Origin: Labedaea rhizosphaerae
GTDB lineage: Bacteria; Actinomycetota; Actinomycetes; Mycobacteriales; Pseudonocardiaceae
NCBI RefSeq assembly: GCF_004362825.1
Contig: NZ_SNXZ01000012.1
Span: 1-60,839, forward strand
Reading direction: 5' to 3'
Length of the DNA stretch: 60,839 nucleotides
Shown here: positions 36,383 through 46,000 of the stretch, piece after piece
Numbering within the stretch: the first letter of the stretch is position 1
Layout: the number at the start of each line of letters is the position of its first letter
Notes under the pieces: model-generated
Told to the model about the DNA's origin: nothing
The model's database searches: none
What the model saw: the letters and a program-made list of their open reading frames with translations, nothing else
Made by a program: the position numbers and the translations under genes

Positions 36383-37233
36383 GGGCGATCCCGCGCAGCA
36401 TCCTGTACACCCCGGCGCTCTCGCTCGACCGCGTGGTCAAGGCGTGGTCCTACGACGCGGACGTGCACCTGATCGACCTCGAGGACGCCGTGCCGGCGCC
36501 GGAGAAGGCCGCGGCCCGGGAGATCTGTCAGGCGGCGCTGGAGAAGGCGCCGAACCCGGCGAACGTCGCGGTGCGGGTCAACGAGCTGGGCACCATGGCC
36601 GCCGTGCACGACCTCGTCGCGCTCACCGAAGGCCCGGTGGCGCCGGGCTTCATCGTCATGACGATGGTGCGCTCGGCGGTCGAGGTGGCGCTGGTGCGCG
36701 ACACGTTCGCCTCCGCCGGTCTGCACCCCGAGCTGTACGTGACGGTGGAGACGGTCGAGGCGGTGACCGGCGTCGACGCCATCGCGGCCGCCGCCGACGG
36801 GCTGGTCCTGGGCTCCGCCGACCTGGCCGCCACCCTGGGCGTGGAGATCACCTGGGCCGGCATGTTGGCCGCGCGCCAGGCGATGGCGCTGGCCTGCGGC
36901 CGCCACGGCACCGCGTGCATCGACACCGCCAACTACCGGCTGGCCGAGCCCGCTGTCTTGGCCGAGGAGACCGACCGCGTGCGGGAGCTGGGCTTCCACG
37001 GCAAGGCCACCGTGCACCCCGCGGAGCTCGCCACCATCAACGCGGCGCTCCGGCCCAGCGCCGACAGCCTGCACGCGGCCCGCCGGATCACCGAGGCCGT
37101 GCGCGCGGCCGGCGGCGGGATCGCCGTGCTGGACGGGAACATGGTCGGCCCGCCGTTCGCCCGGATGGCCCGCACCACGGTGGCCCTCGGCGACGCGTGG
37201 ACCCATCGCTTCGGAGCGGAGGCCCAGCGATGA
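36379..37233 (+). CDS. HpcH/HpaI aldolase / CitE-like lyase
   Basis: 284 residues, GTG 36379. Features of the CitE/HpcH family: SILYTPALSLDRVVKA at the start, the metal site region HLIDLEDAVPAPEK, the Arg motif VAVRVNELGT, the Glu in LYVTVETVEAV, GLVLGSADLAATLG, and the C-terminal GFHGKATVHPAEL. Such enzymes cleave or form C-C bonds of malyl-, citramalyl- or hydroxyacyl-CoA. Here it probably supplies or releases an acyl-CoA or pyruvate-type unit. Coupled to both neighbours by 4-base overlaps. Confidence 0.82.
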   Translation: MRAIPRSILYTPALSLDRVVKAWSYDADVHLIDLEDAVPAPEKAAAREICQAALEKAPNPANVAVRVNELGTMAAVHDLVALTEGPVAPGFIVMTMVRSAVEVALVRDTFASAGLHPELYVTVETVEAVTGVDAIAAAADGLVLGSADLAATLGVEITWAGMLAARQAMALACGRHGTACIDTANYRLAEPAVLAEETDRVRELGFHGKATVHPAELATINAALRPSADSLHAARRITEAVRAAGGGIAVLDGNMVGPPFARMARTTVALGDAWTHRFGAEAQR

Positions 37234-38165
37234 CCGTCATGCAGGAACGGGTCCCGGCCGGGACCGACACCACCAGGCCGGTCACCGCCGCGGTGATCGG
37301 CACCGGGGCGATCGGCCAGGACCTGGTCAGCAAGATCCACCGATCGCCGGTCCTGACCTGCGGGCTGGTCGCCGGGCGCAACCCGGACTCGGTCGGTCTC
37401 GCGCATGCCGCCCGGCTGGGCTACCCGGTCACGGCCGACGGCATCGACGCGGTCCTGGCCGCGCCCCGGCCCTTCGACGTGGTCTTCGACGCCACCAACG
37501 CCCACGACCACGCCCGGCACTGGCAGCTGCTGCGGCCGCTGGGCACGCTGCTGGTCGACCTGACGCCGAGCCGCGTCGGGCAGATGGTCGTGCCCACCGT
37601 GACCGGTATGGCCGCGCCGGCCGAGCGCAACGTCAGCCTGATCAGCTGCGGTGGGCAGGCGGCCACGCCGATCGCGCACGCGCTGGCCGCCCGGTTCACC
37701 GTGCTCTACCTGGAGGTGGTCTCCACCGTGGCGAGCACCATCGCGGGCCGGGCCACCCGCCTCAACCTCGACGAGTACGTGGCCACCACGCAGCACGCCA
37801 TCAGCACGTTCTCCGGCGTGCGTGAGACCAAGGCGATCCTCAACATCAGCCCGGCCGTACCACCCGCGACGTTCCGGACCGCGGTGCACGCGGAGATCCC
37901 CGGCGCGGACCCCGAGGCGGTGCGCGCGGTGGTCGCGGCGACGGCCGAGCAGGTGCAGGACTTCGCGCCCGGCTACGAGGTGATGGCCTGCAGCGTGGCC
38001 GGCGACCGGGTGGTCGTGTCGCTGGAGGTCACTGCGGACAGCGACGTGCTGCCCCGGTATGCGGGCAACCTGGACATCATCAACTCGGCCGCGGTCATGG
38101 TGGCCGAGCAGCACGCCGCCCGGCTGCGCCTGGACGCCGGCCTGGCGGCGGGAGCGGGCCGGTGA
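37230..38165 (+). CDS. acetaldehyde dehydrogenase (acylating), DmpF/MhpF-like
   Basis: 311 residues, ATG 37230. N-terminal NAD-binding Rossmann motif [15 protein letters not shown] and the catalytic Cys near residue 140 in [18 protein letters not shown]. The dimerisation part contains [18 protein letters not shown]. It interconverts acyl-CoA and aldehyde with NAD(H). In catabolism this enzyme works with the aldolase encoded next, channelling acetaldehyde; here the same pair may run in either direction to make or use a short aldehyde. Coupled to the aldolase by GTGA overlap. Confidence 0.9.
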   Translation: MTVMQERVPAGTDTTRPVTAAVIGTGAIGQDLVSKIHRSPVLTCGLVAGRNPDSVGLAHAARLGYPVTADGIDAVLAAPRPFDVVFDATNAHDHARHWQLLRPLGTLLVDLTPSRVGQMVVPTVTGMAAPAERNVSLISCGGQAATPIAHALAARFTVLYLEVVSTVASTIAGRATRLNLDEYVATTQHAISTFSGVRETKAILNISPAVPPATFRTAVHAEIPGADPEAVRAVVAATAEQVQDFAPGYEVMACSVAGDRVVVSLEVTADSDVLPRYAGNLDIINSAAVMVAEQHAARLRLDAGLAAGAGR

Positions 38166-39214
38166 CCGCCGCGAGCCGGCTGGTCACGATCTACGACCCG
38201 ACGTTGCGGGACGGCCAGCACGCGGTGCGCCACCAGCTGGGTGTGGCCGCGCTGCGCGGGTACGCCCAAGCGGCCGACGCGGCCGGGGTCCCGGTGGTGG
38301 AGGTCGGGCACGGCAACGGACTCGGCGCGTCCTCGCTGCAGGTCGGCCGGGCCGCGGTCGGCGACGACGTGATGCTCTCGACGGTGCGGGAAGCGTTGCC
38401 ACACAGCCGGATGGCCGTGTTCATGCTGCCGGGCTGGGGCACCTCGGACGACCTGCGCAAGGCGGTCGCGCACGGCGCGGACGTGCTGCGCATCGGCGTG
38501 CACTGCACCGAGACGTCGCTGGCCGAGCGGCACCTCGGATTCCTGCGCGAGCAGGACGCCGAGGCGCAGTGCGTGCTGATGATGAGCCACATGGCGACGC
38601 CCGCCCAGCTGGCCGAGCACGCGGCGATCGTCGTCGGCTACGGCGCGCAGGCCGTCGGGATCATGGACTCGGCCGGGCACTTCCTGCCCGCCGACGTGAG
38701 CGCGCGGATCGGCGCCATCACCGCTGCGGTCGGCGTGCCGGTGATCTTCCACGGGCACAACAACCTCGGCATGGCCGTGGCCAACTCGGTGGCCGCGGCC
38801 GAGGCGGGCGCGACGATCCTCGACGCCTGCGCGCGCGGCTTCGGCGCCGGTGCGGGCAACACGCAGCTGGAGGTGCTGGTGCCGGTGCTCGAGCGGACCG
38901 GGTTCAGCACCGGGATAGACCTCTACGCGCTGCTCGACGCCGCCGAGTTCGCCGAGCGGGAGCTGATGCCGGCACCGCCGGTCACCGGGTCGTTGTCCAT
39001 CGTCAGCGGGCTGGCCGGGGTGTTCTCCGGGTTCAAGCACCAGGTGCTGGACGCGTCCGTGCGGGCGGGCGTCGATCCCCGCGACGTGTTCTTCGAGCTC
39101 GGCCGCCGCCAGGCGATCGCGGGCCAGGAGGACATGATCGTGGACGTGGTGGCCGAGCTGGGTGCGCGGCAGCTCGGGGTGCATGGGGTCCGGGCGCAGG
39201 AGATCGGCGCATGA
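38162..39214 (+). CDS. 4-hydroxy-2-oxovalerate aldolase, DmpG/MhpE-like
   Basis: 350 residues, GTG 38162. DRE-TIM metallolyase: [15 protein letters not shown] at the start, metal-binding histidines in [16 protein letters not shown], and the end domain [17 protein letters not shown] that contacts the dehydrogenase. It catalyses reversible aldol condensation of an aldehyde with pyruvate to a 4-hydroxy-2-oxo acid. Adjacent to its usual dehydrogenase partner but with no catechol or phenylpropionate genes nearby, which points to a biosynthetic use. Confidence 0.9.
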   Translation: MTAASRLVTIYDPTLRDGQHAVRHQLGVAALRGYAQAADAAGVPVVEVGHGNGLGASSLQVGRAAVGDDVMLSTVREALPHSRMAVFMLPGWGTSDDLRKAVAHGADVLRIGVHCTETSLAERHLGFLREQDAEAQCVLMMSHMATPAQLAEHAAIVVGYGAQAVGIMDSAGHFLPADVSARIGAITAAVGVPVIFHGHNNLGMAVANSVAAAEAGATILDACARGFGAGAGNTQLEVLVPVLERTGFSTGIDLYALLDAAEFAERELMPAPPVTGSLSIVSGLAGVFSGFKHQVLDASVRAGVDPRDVFFELGRRQAIAGQEDMIVDVVAELGARQLGVHGVRAQEIGA

Positions 39215-40140
39215 AGGTGATCACGGCCCAGGACATGGCGGGCGAGGAGCGGCTGCTGCGGGTGGTCGACGTGCTTGCCGAGGTGTTCGCCGACCTGGCC
39301 GCGGGCTCGACCCGCTCGCCGTCGCGCACAGTCGTGGAGCACGGCGAGGGCAACCAGCTGCTCGCCGGCACGGCCGTGTGGGAGCGCCGGGGCGTAGGCA
39401 GCGTCAAGATCACCACGATCACGCCGGCCAACCCCGGGGACGGCTTGCCGCTGATCCACGGGGTCGTGGTGCTGACCGACCTGGCGACCGGGCGGATGAC
39501 GGCGATGCTGGACGGCGCGGAGCTGACCGCTGTGCGCACCGGCGCCGTCGCCGGGCTCGCGACCCGCCGGTGCGCGCCACCCGAGGCCGACGAACTGGCC
39601 GTCGTCGGCGCCGGGGTGCAGGCGCGGGCACTGGTGCGGGCGGTGTCCGCGGTGCGCCCGATCGCCTCGGTGCGGGTGTTCTCGCGGACCCGGGCCCATG
39701 CCGAGGAGTTCGCCGACTGGGTCCGGGACGCGGTGGGGCACCGGGTGTTCGTGTGCGACGACGCCAAGAGCGCGGTCGCCGACGCACCGGTGGTCTGCAC
39801 CGCCACGTCGACCGACGGCCGCGCGCCGGTGGTCGCCGCCGACTGGGTGGCGCCCGGCGCGCACGTGAACGTGATCGGCGGAACGCACGAGGACGCGCTG
39901 GAGCTCGACCCGGCATTGCTTGCGCAGGCGTTCGTCGTCGTCGAGCAGCGGGCCGCCGCGCTGGAGGACGCCGGTGAGGTGCGGGCCGCGATCGCCGCCG
40001 GCCTGATCGGCGAGGACGACCTGCACGAACTGGGCGCGCTGGCCGACGAGGTCGTACCCCCGGGCGCCACGACGGTGTTCCGCAGCGTCGGCATGGCCAT
40101 AGAGGACACGGCCGCGGCGGCCGCGCTCCATGAGCGCTGA
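39211..40140 (+). CDS. ornithine cyclodeaminase / mu-crystallin family enzyme
   Basis: 309 residues, ATG 39211 inside the previous stop. Family marks: the N-terminal substrate-binding region ([20 protein letters not shown]), [32 protein letters not shown], and the Rossmann motif [20 protein letters not shown]. Members include ornithine cyclodeaminase, alanine dehydrogenase and imine or opine reductases such as SbnB, so it may perform an NAD(P)-dependent amination, deamination or imine reduction in the pathway. The stop at 40140 is 2 bases from the end of the convergent MaoC gene. Confidence 0.85.
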   Translation: MKVITAQDMAGEERLLRVVDVLAEVFADLAAGSTRSPSRTVVEHGEGNQLLAGTAVWERRGVGSVKITTITPANPGDGLPLIHGVVVLTDLATGRMTAMLDGAELTAVRTGAVAGLATRRCAPPEADELAVVGAGVQARALVRAVSAVRPIASVRVFSRTRAHAEEFADWVRDAVGHRVFVCDDAKSAVADAPVVCTATSTDGRAPVVAADWVAPGAHVNVIGGTHEDALELDPALLAQAFVVVEQRAAALEDAGEVRAAIAAGLIGEDDLHELGALADEVVPPGATTVFRSVGMAIEDTAAAAALHER

Positions 40141-40141
40141 G

Positions 40142-40633
40142 TCAGCCGTCCTCGCGGCAGCGGACCATGAACGACCGCTCGAAGACGATGACGGCTTCGC
40201 CCGTGGACTTCGTGCCGGTCGTCTCCACCGTGATGATGCCGTTGCCCGGGCGCGACCGCGACCGCCGCTTGGCCAGGACCCGGCTGGTCGCGTAGAGCGT
40301 GTCGCCGACGAACACCGGGTCCTTCAGCCGCACCTTGTCCCAGCCGAGGTTGGCCACCGCGCGGGCCGAGAGCGCCTGCACGGTCATGCCGCCCACCAGG
40401 CACAGGGTGATCCCGCTGTTGACCAGGACCCGGCCGTACTCCGCGCTCTCGCCGTAGGCGCGGTCGAAGTGCAGCGGGTGCTGGTTCATGGTCAGCAGGG
40501 TCAGCCAGGTGTTGTCGGTCTCGGTGATCGTGCGGCCCGGCCAGTGCCGGACCACCATGCCGGGTTCGAAGTCCTCGTAGTCCCCACCGTGTTCCTCGAC
40601 GTACTCGTTGTCCCCGACCCGACGCAAAGTCAT
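40142..40633 (-). CDS. MaoC-like hydratase/dehydratase
   Basis: 163 residues, ATG 40633, the only minus-strand gene of the cluster. Single hot-dog fold with the MaoC pattern: RTITETDNTWLTLLTMNQHP (the Asp/His catalytic half), HFDRAYGESAEYGRVLVN, and the strand KDPVFVGDTLYATSRVLAKR. It could dehydrate a 3-hydroxyacyl-CoA or the 4-hydroxy-2-oxo acid made next door. It diverges from the ATP-grasp gene with only 29 bases between starts, so the promoters must overlap coding sequence or one start is misassigned. Confidence 0.85.
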   Translation of the reverse strand: MTLRRVGDNEYVEEHGGDYEDFEPGMVVRHWPGRTITETDNTWLTLLTMNQHPLHFDRAYGESAEYGRVLVNSGITLCLVGGMTVQALSARAVANLGWDKVRLKDPVFVGDTLYATSRVLAKRRSRSRPGNGIITVETTGTKSTGEAVIVFERSFMVRCREDG

Positions 40634-40662
40634 GAACCATTGTCCCGCATGGAGGCGAGCCG

Positions 40663-41997
40663 ATGAGCACCCCCGACCCGTGGTTCGGCGCGTCGCCGAT
40701 CGCGCCGCCCGCCGTGCCGGCCCCGGTGGTCCGCCGGATGCTGCTGGCGGCCACCCGCGACCTGGGCTGGCCGTACCAGCCGTACCTGCCCGCGGCGCCG
40801 ATGGCGTTGCCGAGGTCGTCCTACGCCGAGCTGTTCCGGGCCACGGCGGCGTTGCTGGACCTGGTGCGCCGCACCGCGCTGGCGGTGGCCACCAGCACGG
40901 AGGGCAGGCTCGCGGCGTACTGCATGCCGGACAGCGAGCGGCAGTTGTTCGTGGCCGACCAGGTCGTCGAGGAGCGCTACGCCGACTGCGTGGCCCGCCC
41001 GGACGTGGTGATCGGCCCGGACGGCCCGCAGTTCCTGGAGTTCAACGTCAGCGGCGCGCTCGGCGGGCCGATGGAGTCGCGTTGCCGGCTGGAGGTGTGG
41101 CGCGCGCTCTACGCCGACGAGGACGGGCGGCTGCCGTTCAGCCACCCCGACCCGTTCGCGGTGCGCGCGGAGATGTTCCGCAACCTGTGCGTCGAACAGG
41201 GCGTGGCGCCGCGGGTCGCGCTGGTCGGCAGCGCGCGCGACCAGGGCGTCGAGTCGACCCGGTATTTCGACCTGGAGGTGGACTACCTCAACAACCACGG
41301 GATGACCGCCCGCTTCTTCGAGCCGGAGGACCTGCACGAGGCGTGGGACTGCCCGCCGCAACTGCGCTACGGGCTGGGGCTGCGCAACTTCACCATCCCG
41401 GACTGGCTGGACAACGGCATCGACACCGCGCCCGTGCAGGCGGCCCTCGACCACGGGTGCCTGCTGGTAGGCACGCAGACCTCGACGTTCCTGTCCAGCA
41501 AGCTCACCATGGGCCTGGTGTCGGAGGGGCAACCGTGGATGAGCTCGGCCGAGCGGGCACTGGTGGAGAAGTACCTGCCGTGGACGCGGGTGCTGGGGCA
41601 CCGCCGCAGCACGTGGGGTGACCGCAAGGTCGACCTGGTCGAGTTCGCCGTGGCGCACCAGGAGTCGCTGGTGCTCAAGGAAGGGCTCGGGATGAGCGGG
41701 CAGCAGGTGCGCATCGGGCGGCTGGTGCCGCAGGCCGAGTGGGAGGCGTCCGTGGTGGCGGCGGCCGAGACCGGCACCAGCATCGTGCAGGAGTTCGTGA
41801 CGCCCCGGTCGTGCCGCCTGCCGGTGATCGCCGACGACGCGACCGAACCGCACGAGGTCGACGTGGCCCCGGTACTGGGGCCCCTGGTGTTCGGCGGGAG
41901 GGCCGCGGGCGTGTTCGCCCGCTTCTACGGCGACGGCACGGCCGGGGTCGTCAGCATGGGGAGCAACGCCTCGGACAACGCGGTTGTGGTCGTCTAG
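40663..41997 (+). CDS. ATP-grasp-like ligase, distantly glutathionylspermidine-synthase-like
   Basis: 444 residues, ATG 40663 with GGAGGCG upstream. Motifs: FLEFNVSGALGGPMESRCRL, the strand RVALVGSARDQGVESTRYFD, HQESLVLKEGLGMSGQQVRI (an ATP-binding Lys and flexible loop) and SIVQEFVTPRSCRLPVIADD, with an Asn-containing end (SMGSNASDNAVVVV). The order suggests a circularly permuted ATP-grasp fold. Likely role: ATP-dependent amide bond formation joining the amino-ketone or hydroxy acid to an amine or amino acid. Closest known family uncertain. Last gene of the cluster; IS debris follows at once. Confidence 0.7.
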   Translation: MSTPDPWFGASPIAPPAVPAPVVRRMLLAATRDLGWPYQPYLPAAPMALPRSSYAELFRATAALLDLVRRTALAVATSTEGRLAAYCMPDSERQLFVADQVVEERYADCVARPDVVIGPDGPQFLEFNVSGALGGPMESRCRLEVWRALYADEDGRLPFSHPDPFAVRAEMFRNLCVEQGVAPRVALVGSARDQGVESTRYFDLEVDYLNNHGMTARFFEPEDLHEAWDCPPQLRYGLGLRNFTIPDWLDNGIDTAPVQAALDHGCLLVGTQTSTFLSSKLTMGLVSEGQPWMSSAERALVEKYLPWTRVLGHRRSTWGDRKVDLVEFAVAHQESLVLKEGLGMSGQQVRIGRLVPQAEWEASVVAAAETGTSIVQEFVTPRSCRLPVIADDATEPHEVDVAPVLGPLVFGGRAAGVFARFYGDGTAGVVSMGSNASDNAVVVV

Positions 41998-42033
41998 AGA
42001 GTGCCCTGTAATTGATCCAGCTGCGGGGACTGG

Positions 42034-42346
42034 TTTGATCTTGGGCTTGTGGTGGATCGGGGTCAGGTCACAGACAAGGCGGGCGCGGATCGAGCCGTTG
42101 CTGCCGAAGGGTTCTGGGCCAGGTCGGCGGTGGCGTGATCACCGCCAGGTCTTGAATGCGATCTTGTGGAAGCTGCGGACCGGTGCGCCGTGGCGAGACC
42201 TGCCCGAACGGTCGAGTTCGCGGGAGACGTAACCCTTGTCGGCGATGATCAGCAGACCTGGACGGTCGGTGAGCAGACGAACGGACCTCCCCGGATACCG
42301 CCGCGGCGGTCGACAAGCAGCGAGCCAGTTCTACTCCGCCGCCCAA
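42034..42346. pseudogene. two head-to-head IS transposase fragments
   Basis: On the plus strand (about 42051-42213) the peptide RARIEPLLPKGSGPGRRWRD and ILWKLRTGAPWRDLPER is the N-terminal signature of IS5-family transposases; the frame ends soon after. On the minus strand (about 42204-42290) the peptide VRLLTDRPGLLIIADKGYVS then RELDRSG is an internal DDE-region fragment of a transposase. The two meet at a shared join near 42205, so the DNA is the product of an inversion or of two insertions. Confidence 0.65.
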
Positions 42347-42682
42347 TCCCAGTTCACGGCTGGTGACAGCGATTTTCGACTAGTTCGAAGTAGGAGTTGA
42401 GCTCCTACGGGTAGCCACGACCGGTGATGAGAAATCAGTCGGTGCACCCGAGCGCCGCGCCGACGAGAACCCACCGCTCGGCTGGGCACGAGCTGTGATC
42501 AGCGGTCGTTGTCACCGATCCGGGCATGCAGCCACGTGATCTCGGGGAGCCTCTCGGCTTCCAACCCTCCCTGCCCCATTCGGCCTGATGCTCGGCTCGG
42601 GCGCATCAACCAGATTCCACATCGAGCTGTGCCAGGGTCGTGCCACTCTCTGTAATGTGGCGGACACCCGACTCGATGGGTT
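42347..42682. other. no gene recognised
   Basis: About 335 bases with no convincing coding frame, between transposase debris and the small gene at 42695. Frames on both strands are short and have poor codon bias. Confidence 0.5.
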
Positions 42683-42694
42683 GAGGAGGTCCCA

Positions 42695-43068
42695 TTGCAA
42701 GGGGAGGACATTGTCCACGCGGCGCGGGTTGTGCAGGTCGAGTTGCTGGCCGCCGACCAGGACCACGACGCCGGCCCCGACGACGTCGACCACATCGACC
42801 GCGATGCCGGTCTGCTCGCCAAGTTGCAGGATCTCCTACACGAGCAGAACGTGGCGAGGACGTCGCCGACGGTCTTGTGGCGTTGTTGAGTGCGCGATGC
42901 GACCTCCGCGAACGGCTGAAGGTTCTGCTTGCTGCGGAGGAGGACCTGGAGCGGTCGACCTCGGTCTATGCCGCCTTGCCGGGGCGGGCCGAGCCGTCAG
43001 CCGAGATCTTTTACGTGTGTCCTCGCTATGACTACCGGTATCCGGTGTTTGAGATGATGAGGACATGA
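42695..43068 (+). pseudogene. small protein coupled to the nuclease-STAND gene, with one frameshift
   Basis: A strong ribosome-binding site GAGGAGGT (42683-42690) precedes TTG 42695. The first frame reads HAARVVQVELLAADQDHDAG, then DRDAGLLAKLQDLLHEQ. At about 42840-42850 the sense shifts frame and continues RGEDVADGLVALLSARCDLR, then ERLKVLLAAEEDLER and FYVCPRYDYRYPVFEMM, ending at 43068. The stop overlaps the next gene's ATG (ATGA), the usual sign of an operon. With one base corrected it would be about 124 residues. The end resembles a zinc-knuckle tail (CPRCDYRYP) in which the second Cys is Tyr. It may be a true pseudogene or a sequencing error. Function unknown; probably an accessory of the STAND protein. 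Confidence 0.6.
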
Positions 43069-46000
43069 TAAGTACTGGGGGTGGTGTCGCTGCAGCATTC
43101 GGGTTTCGGTATCAGTACCTCATTACCGTGCAGCTGCTGCTGGACATGTACGAATCGGCGCCGCAGACAGACTGGCGAGTTGACGTCGACCGGGTCGATC
43201 AAGACTCGGCGGACATTCTCGTCTACGGCCCCGCGAAGGTTCTGGTCCGGGCTATCCAGGTCAAGGCATCGATGCCTGCGTCGTCCACCACGATGGGCAT
43301 ACGCAGCGCGTCGGGTTGCCTCGACGCGCTGCAGTCCGAGCACCCCAACGCGCGCGAACTGACACTCATCACAAACCGCACACTCACGGTGGAAGCGGTC
43401 ACGTATGCATCTCGACTGAACGAGCGCCATGGGGTCGCTGCGGAAGACCAGCTCCGGCTTATCGACGCACGCCGGGAGACATTGCTCGCGCTGACCTCCA
43501 GGCTGGTCGAACGCGTCGCCCAGATAAGGGTTCGTGGCAGTGGGGGGATTGGTCATCGACTGCATCACATCTTGGTCGCCCAGCTAGTAGATCTTGTCCA
43601 CGATCGCGGATCACAAACTGCACACCAGGGCATCGATCACGATCAGGTCGCCCGCATTCTGGAAGAGTCGACGGCTGTGCTTGCGGATGCCGTAGGCGGG
43701 CGCGGCTGGGGACGGGCATTCGGCGTGCCCGACGACAGATACCTTCCGCGGTCGGGCATCGCCTCCTTCCTCTCCGCGCGGTTGCCCGGCGACGGCCTGT
43801 TGTCCGGGACACCTCCGGTCGCCGTGCTCTCCGGCATTTCCGGATCCGGAAAGTCGGCGGCGGCTGCGGCGTGGGCTGCGTCGCGCCGCGACCACTACGC
43901 CTTCACCCTGTGGCTCGACGCTTCGTCCGACGAAGTGCTGACGGAGCAGCAACCAGCGATCCTGGGCCGTCTGGGCACCGAAGGTTACGCGGGAGATGCA
44001 CCGGCTCAGATCTTCTGCGATCTCCTCTCTGATCTGCCCGTTCCCTGGCTATTGGTCCTTGACGGCGCTGTCGACTGGCCGACAACGCGCAAGTGGATCC
44101 CACCCTCTGGGTACGGTCACGTGGTCGTGACGACGAATCGGGGTGACTGGCCCACCGACACCGCGCCTCTGCTAGAAGTCAACGCCATGTCCGCCGAGGA
44201 AGCGACTGCCCTCATCAGGGATCGGCTGTCGCCTTCGTCGGCCGGTCTGGCGCCGGAGCCAGATCCGGTCGCGGCCGAATTCGCCACCCGTCTCGGTTCC
44301 TGGCCACTGGCGATTGACCTGGCCTGCGCGTGGGTCCGCTCGCTTGGCGGTGACTTGTCCCAGCTTCAGGAATTCCTCGATCGGCTGGACCGCTTCGACC
44401 TGACGGAACAAGAGTCAAGGCTGGGCAGCTACCCGAGAAGCGCCGGTCGGGTGGTCCGGGAACTCCTGGACGACCTTTCCGGGCAGGCCTTCGCTGTCTT
44501 GACCGTCATCACGGCGAGCGGCGGGTCCCACGTTCCGGTCGCACTCGTCGACCAGTGGGCGTCGTCGCTTCCGGAGGACGTCCTCCCTCCGGTTGACGCC
44601 CGGACTGCGATCGACGAACTCATCGGCGCATCCCTGGCCAAGAAGCGGCTCCGGTTCGACATCAGAAGCGTTCACGGTCTCGACGAAGCGATCTATATAC
44701 ACGACGGCATCCTGGCAGTGGTCCAGGAATTGGCAATCGGGATCGAGATCGGCTACATGTACCACTGGATGTGCGCCTGCACTGATGTCCTGACCGAGTT
44801 GGTCGATCAAGCAGTTTTTTCTGACGCGTCGGCGTTGCTTCCAGTTGCCGACCGGTTCTTGACGGCGGTGTTGTCCGCTACTCCTGACGACGCGGCCGAT
44901 TCGCAGACCGGCGAGTGGTTCCAACTCAGCGCAACAGCTCTCATGCACAATGTCGGCCTGCTCGCCACCTTGACGGGCCTGTTCGAGCTGGCTTCGAAGT
45001 GGCTCACCACCGCCTTCAGGCTTCGCGAGCGCATGGCCGGACTCGTCGCTCACGACGAACCGGCACTAGCGGTCATGCAGATCCAAACACTTGCCATGCT
45101 TGTGGGAGCAGTCCTGCGCGTGGGGCGCGTCGAGGAAATCCGGCCGATCCTCGAAGCGGCCGTCCGCTTTGTGCCAACCAACCGAGGGTCCGAGTTGACT
45201 GCGCCCGGCACATCTGTCTCAGCCGAGTTGCGTGCACTCGCGGAGGCAGCGAGGTATGCCAGGGAAGACTGCTCAGACCTTCGTTCCTTGATCATCAATG
45301 CGCTGAGATGGCAACAGGACGTCGTTGCAGAAGTCTCTCCGCTACAGGTTCGCGTTCGAGAGTTCGCAAGTACCATCGAGCGGGCCCAACGCTATGCCGA
45401 AGGTGAACAGTGGTCCAAGGCGGTGGATACCGTACTCGTTGTCGTCAACGAGGCGGCAGCGGCCGGAGTACTTACCCATGATGGAATAGAGGCAATTCTC
45501 GACATCGGTCTAGCACTCTTGCACTCTTTACTGACGCGCCCGCATCGCCCACCCCCTGAGTCGTTGAAGAACGCCTTGCGACGGATCACACAATGGTGCG
45601 ATGAATGCTCCGAATTGCTGAATGACGATCAGCGAATCCGGCTTTCCGTTCTGATACCAGTCCCTGACCAAGACGTTCAGGGTCTGCACCGCGCCCTGGA
45701 GAACATACGTGCAGCCGCAGTGAACTCCAACCAGTTGCGCGCCTGGCTAGCACTGGGCGAGGCCGTAGAAGAAACCATCACCGCGTCCAACCGGATACAA
45801 GATCAATATGGTCTCGGACCGCTTCCCGACTGGTTGCGCGTCGTGCGGTCGATCGACGGCGGAACGGACTGCCTCTGGTGGCCGGCGATCGCGCGGAACG
45901 AAGCCGTACTCGTCTTCGTGACTGCGAGCCTGTCGATGTTCGTCGGCGACACCGTGCAGGATCCGATGCGGGAATCGATGGTGCAAGCGGGATTTCCTGA

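Noticed and set aside
33342-38165. Several very long plus-strand frames (597, 605, 518 and 573 residues) in the biosynthetic cluster
   Set aside because: Each contains, in its last part, the real gene of that frame; the upstream parts are Arg/Gly-rich read-through shadows of the previous gene. Starts were moved to the ATGA/GTGA overlaps.
38059-40140. 693-residue frame read as a fusion ending in the cyclodeaminase-like enzyme
   Set aside because: Only residues from 39211 on resemble a protein family; the rest is a shadow of the aldolase gene.
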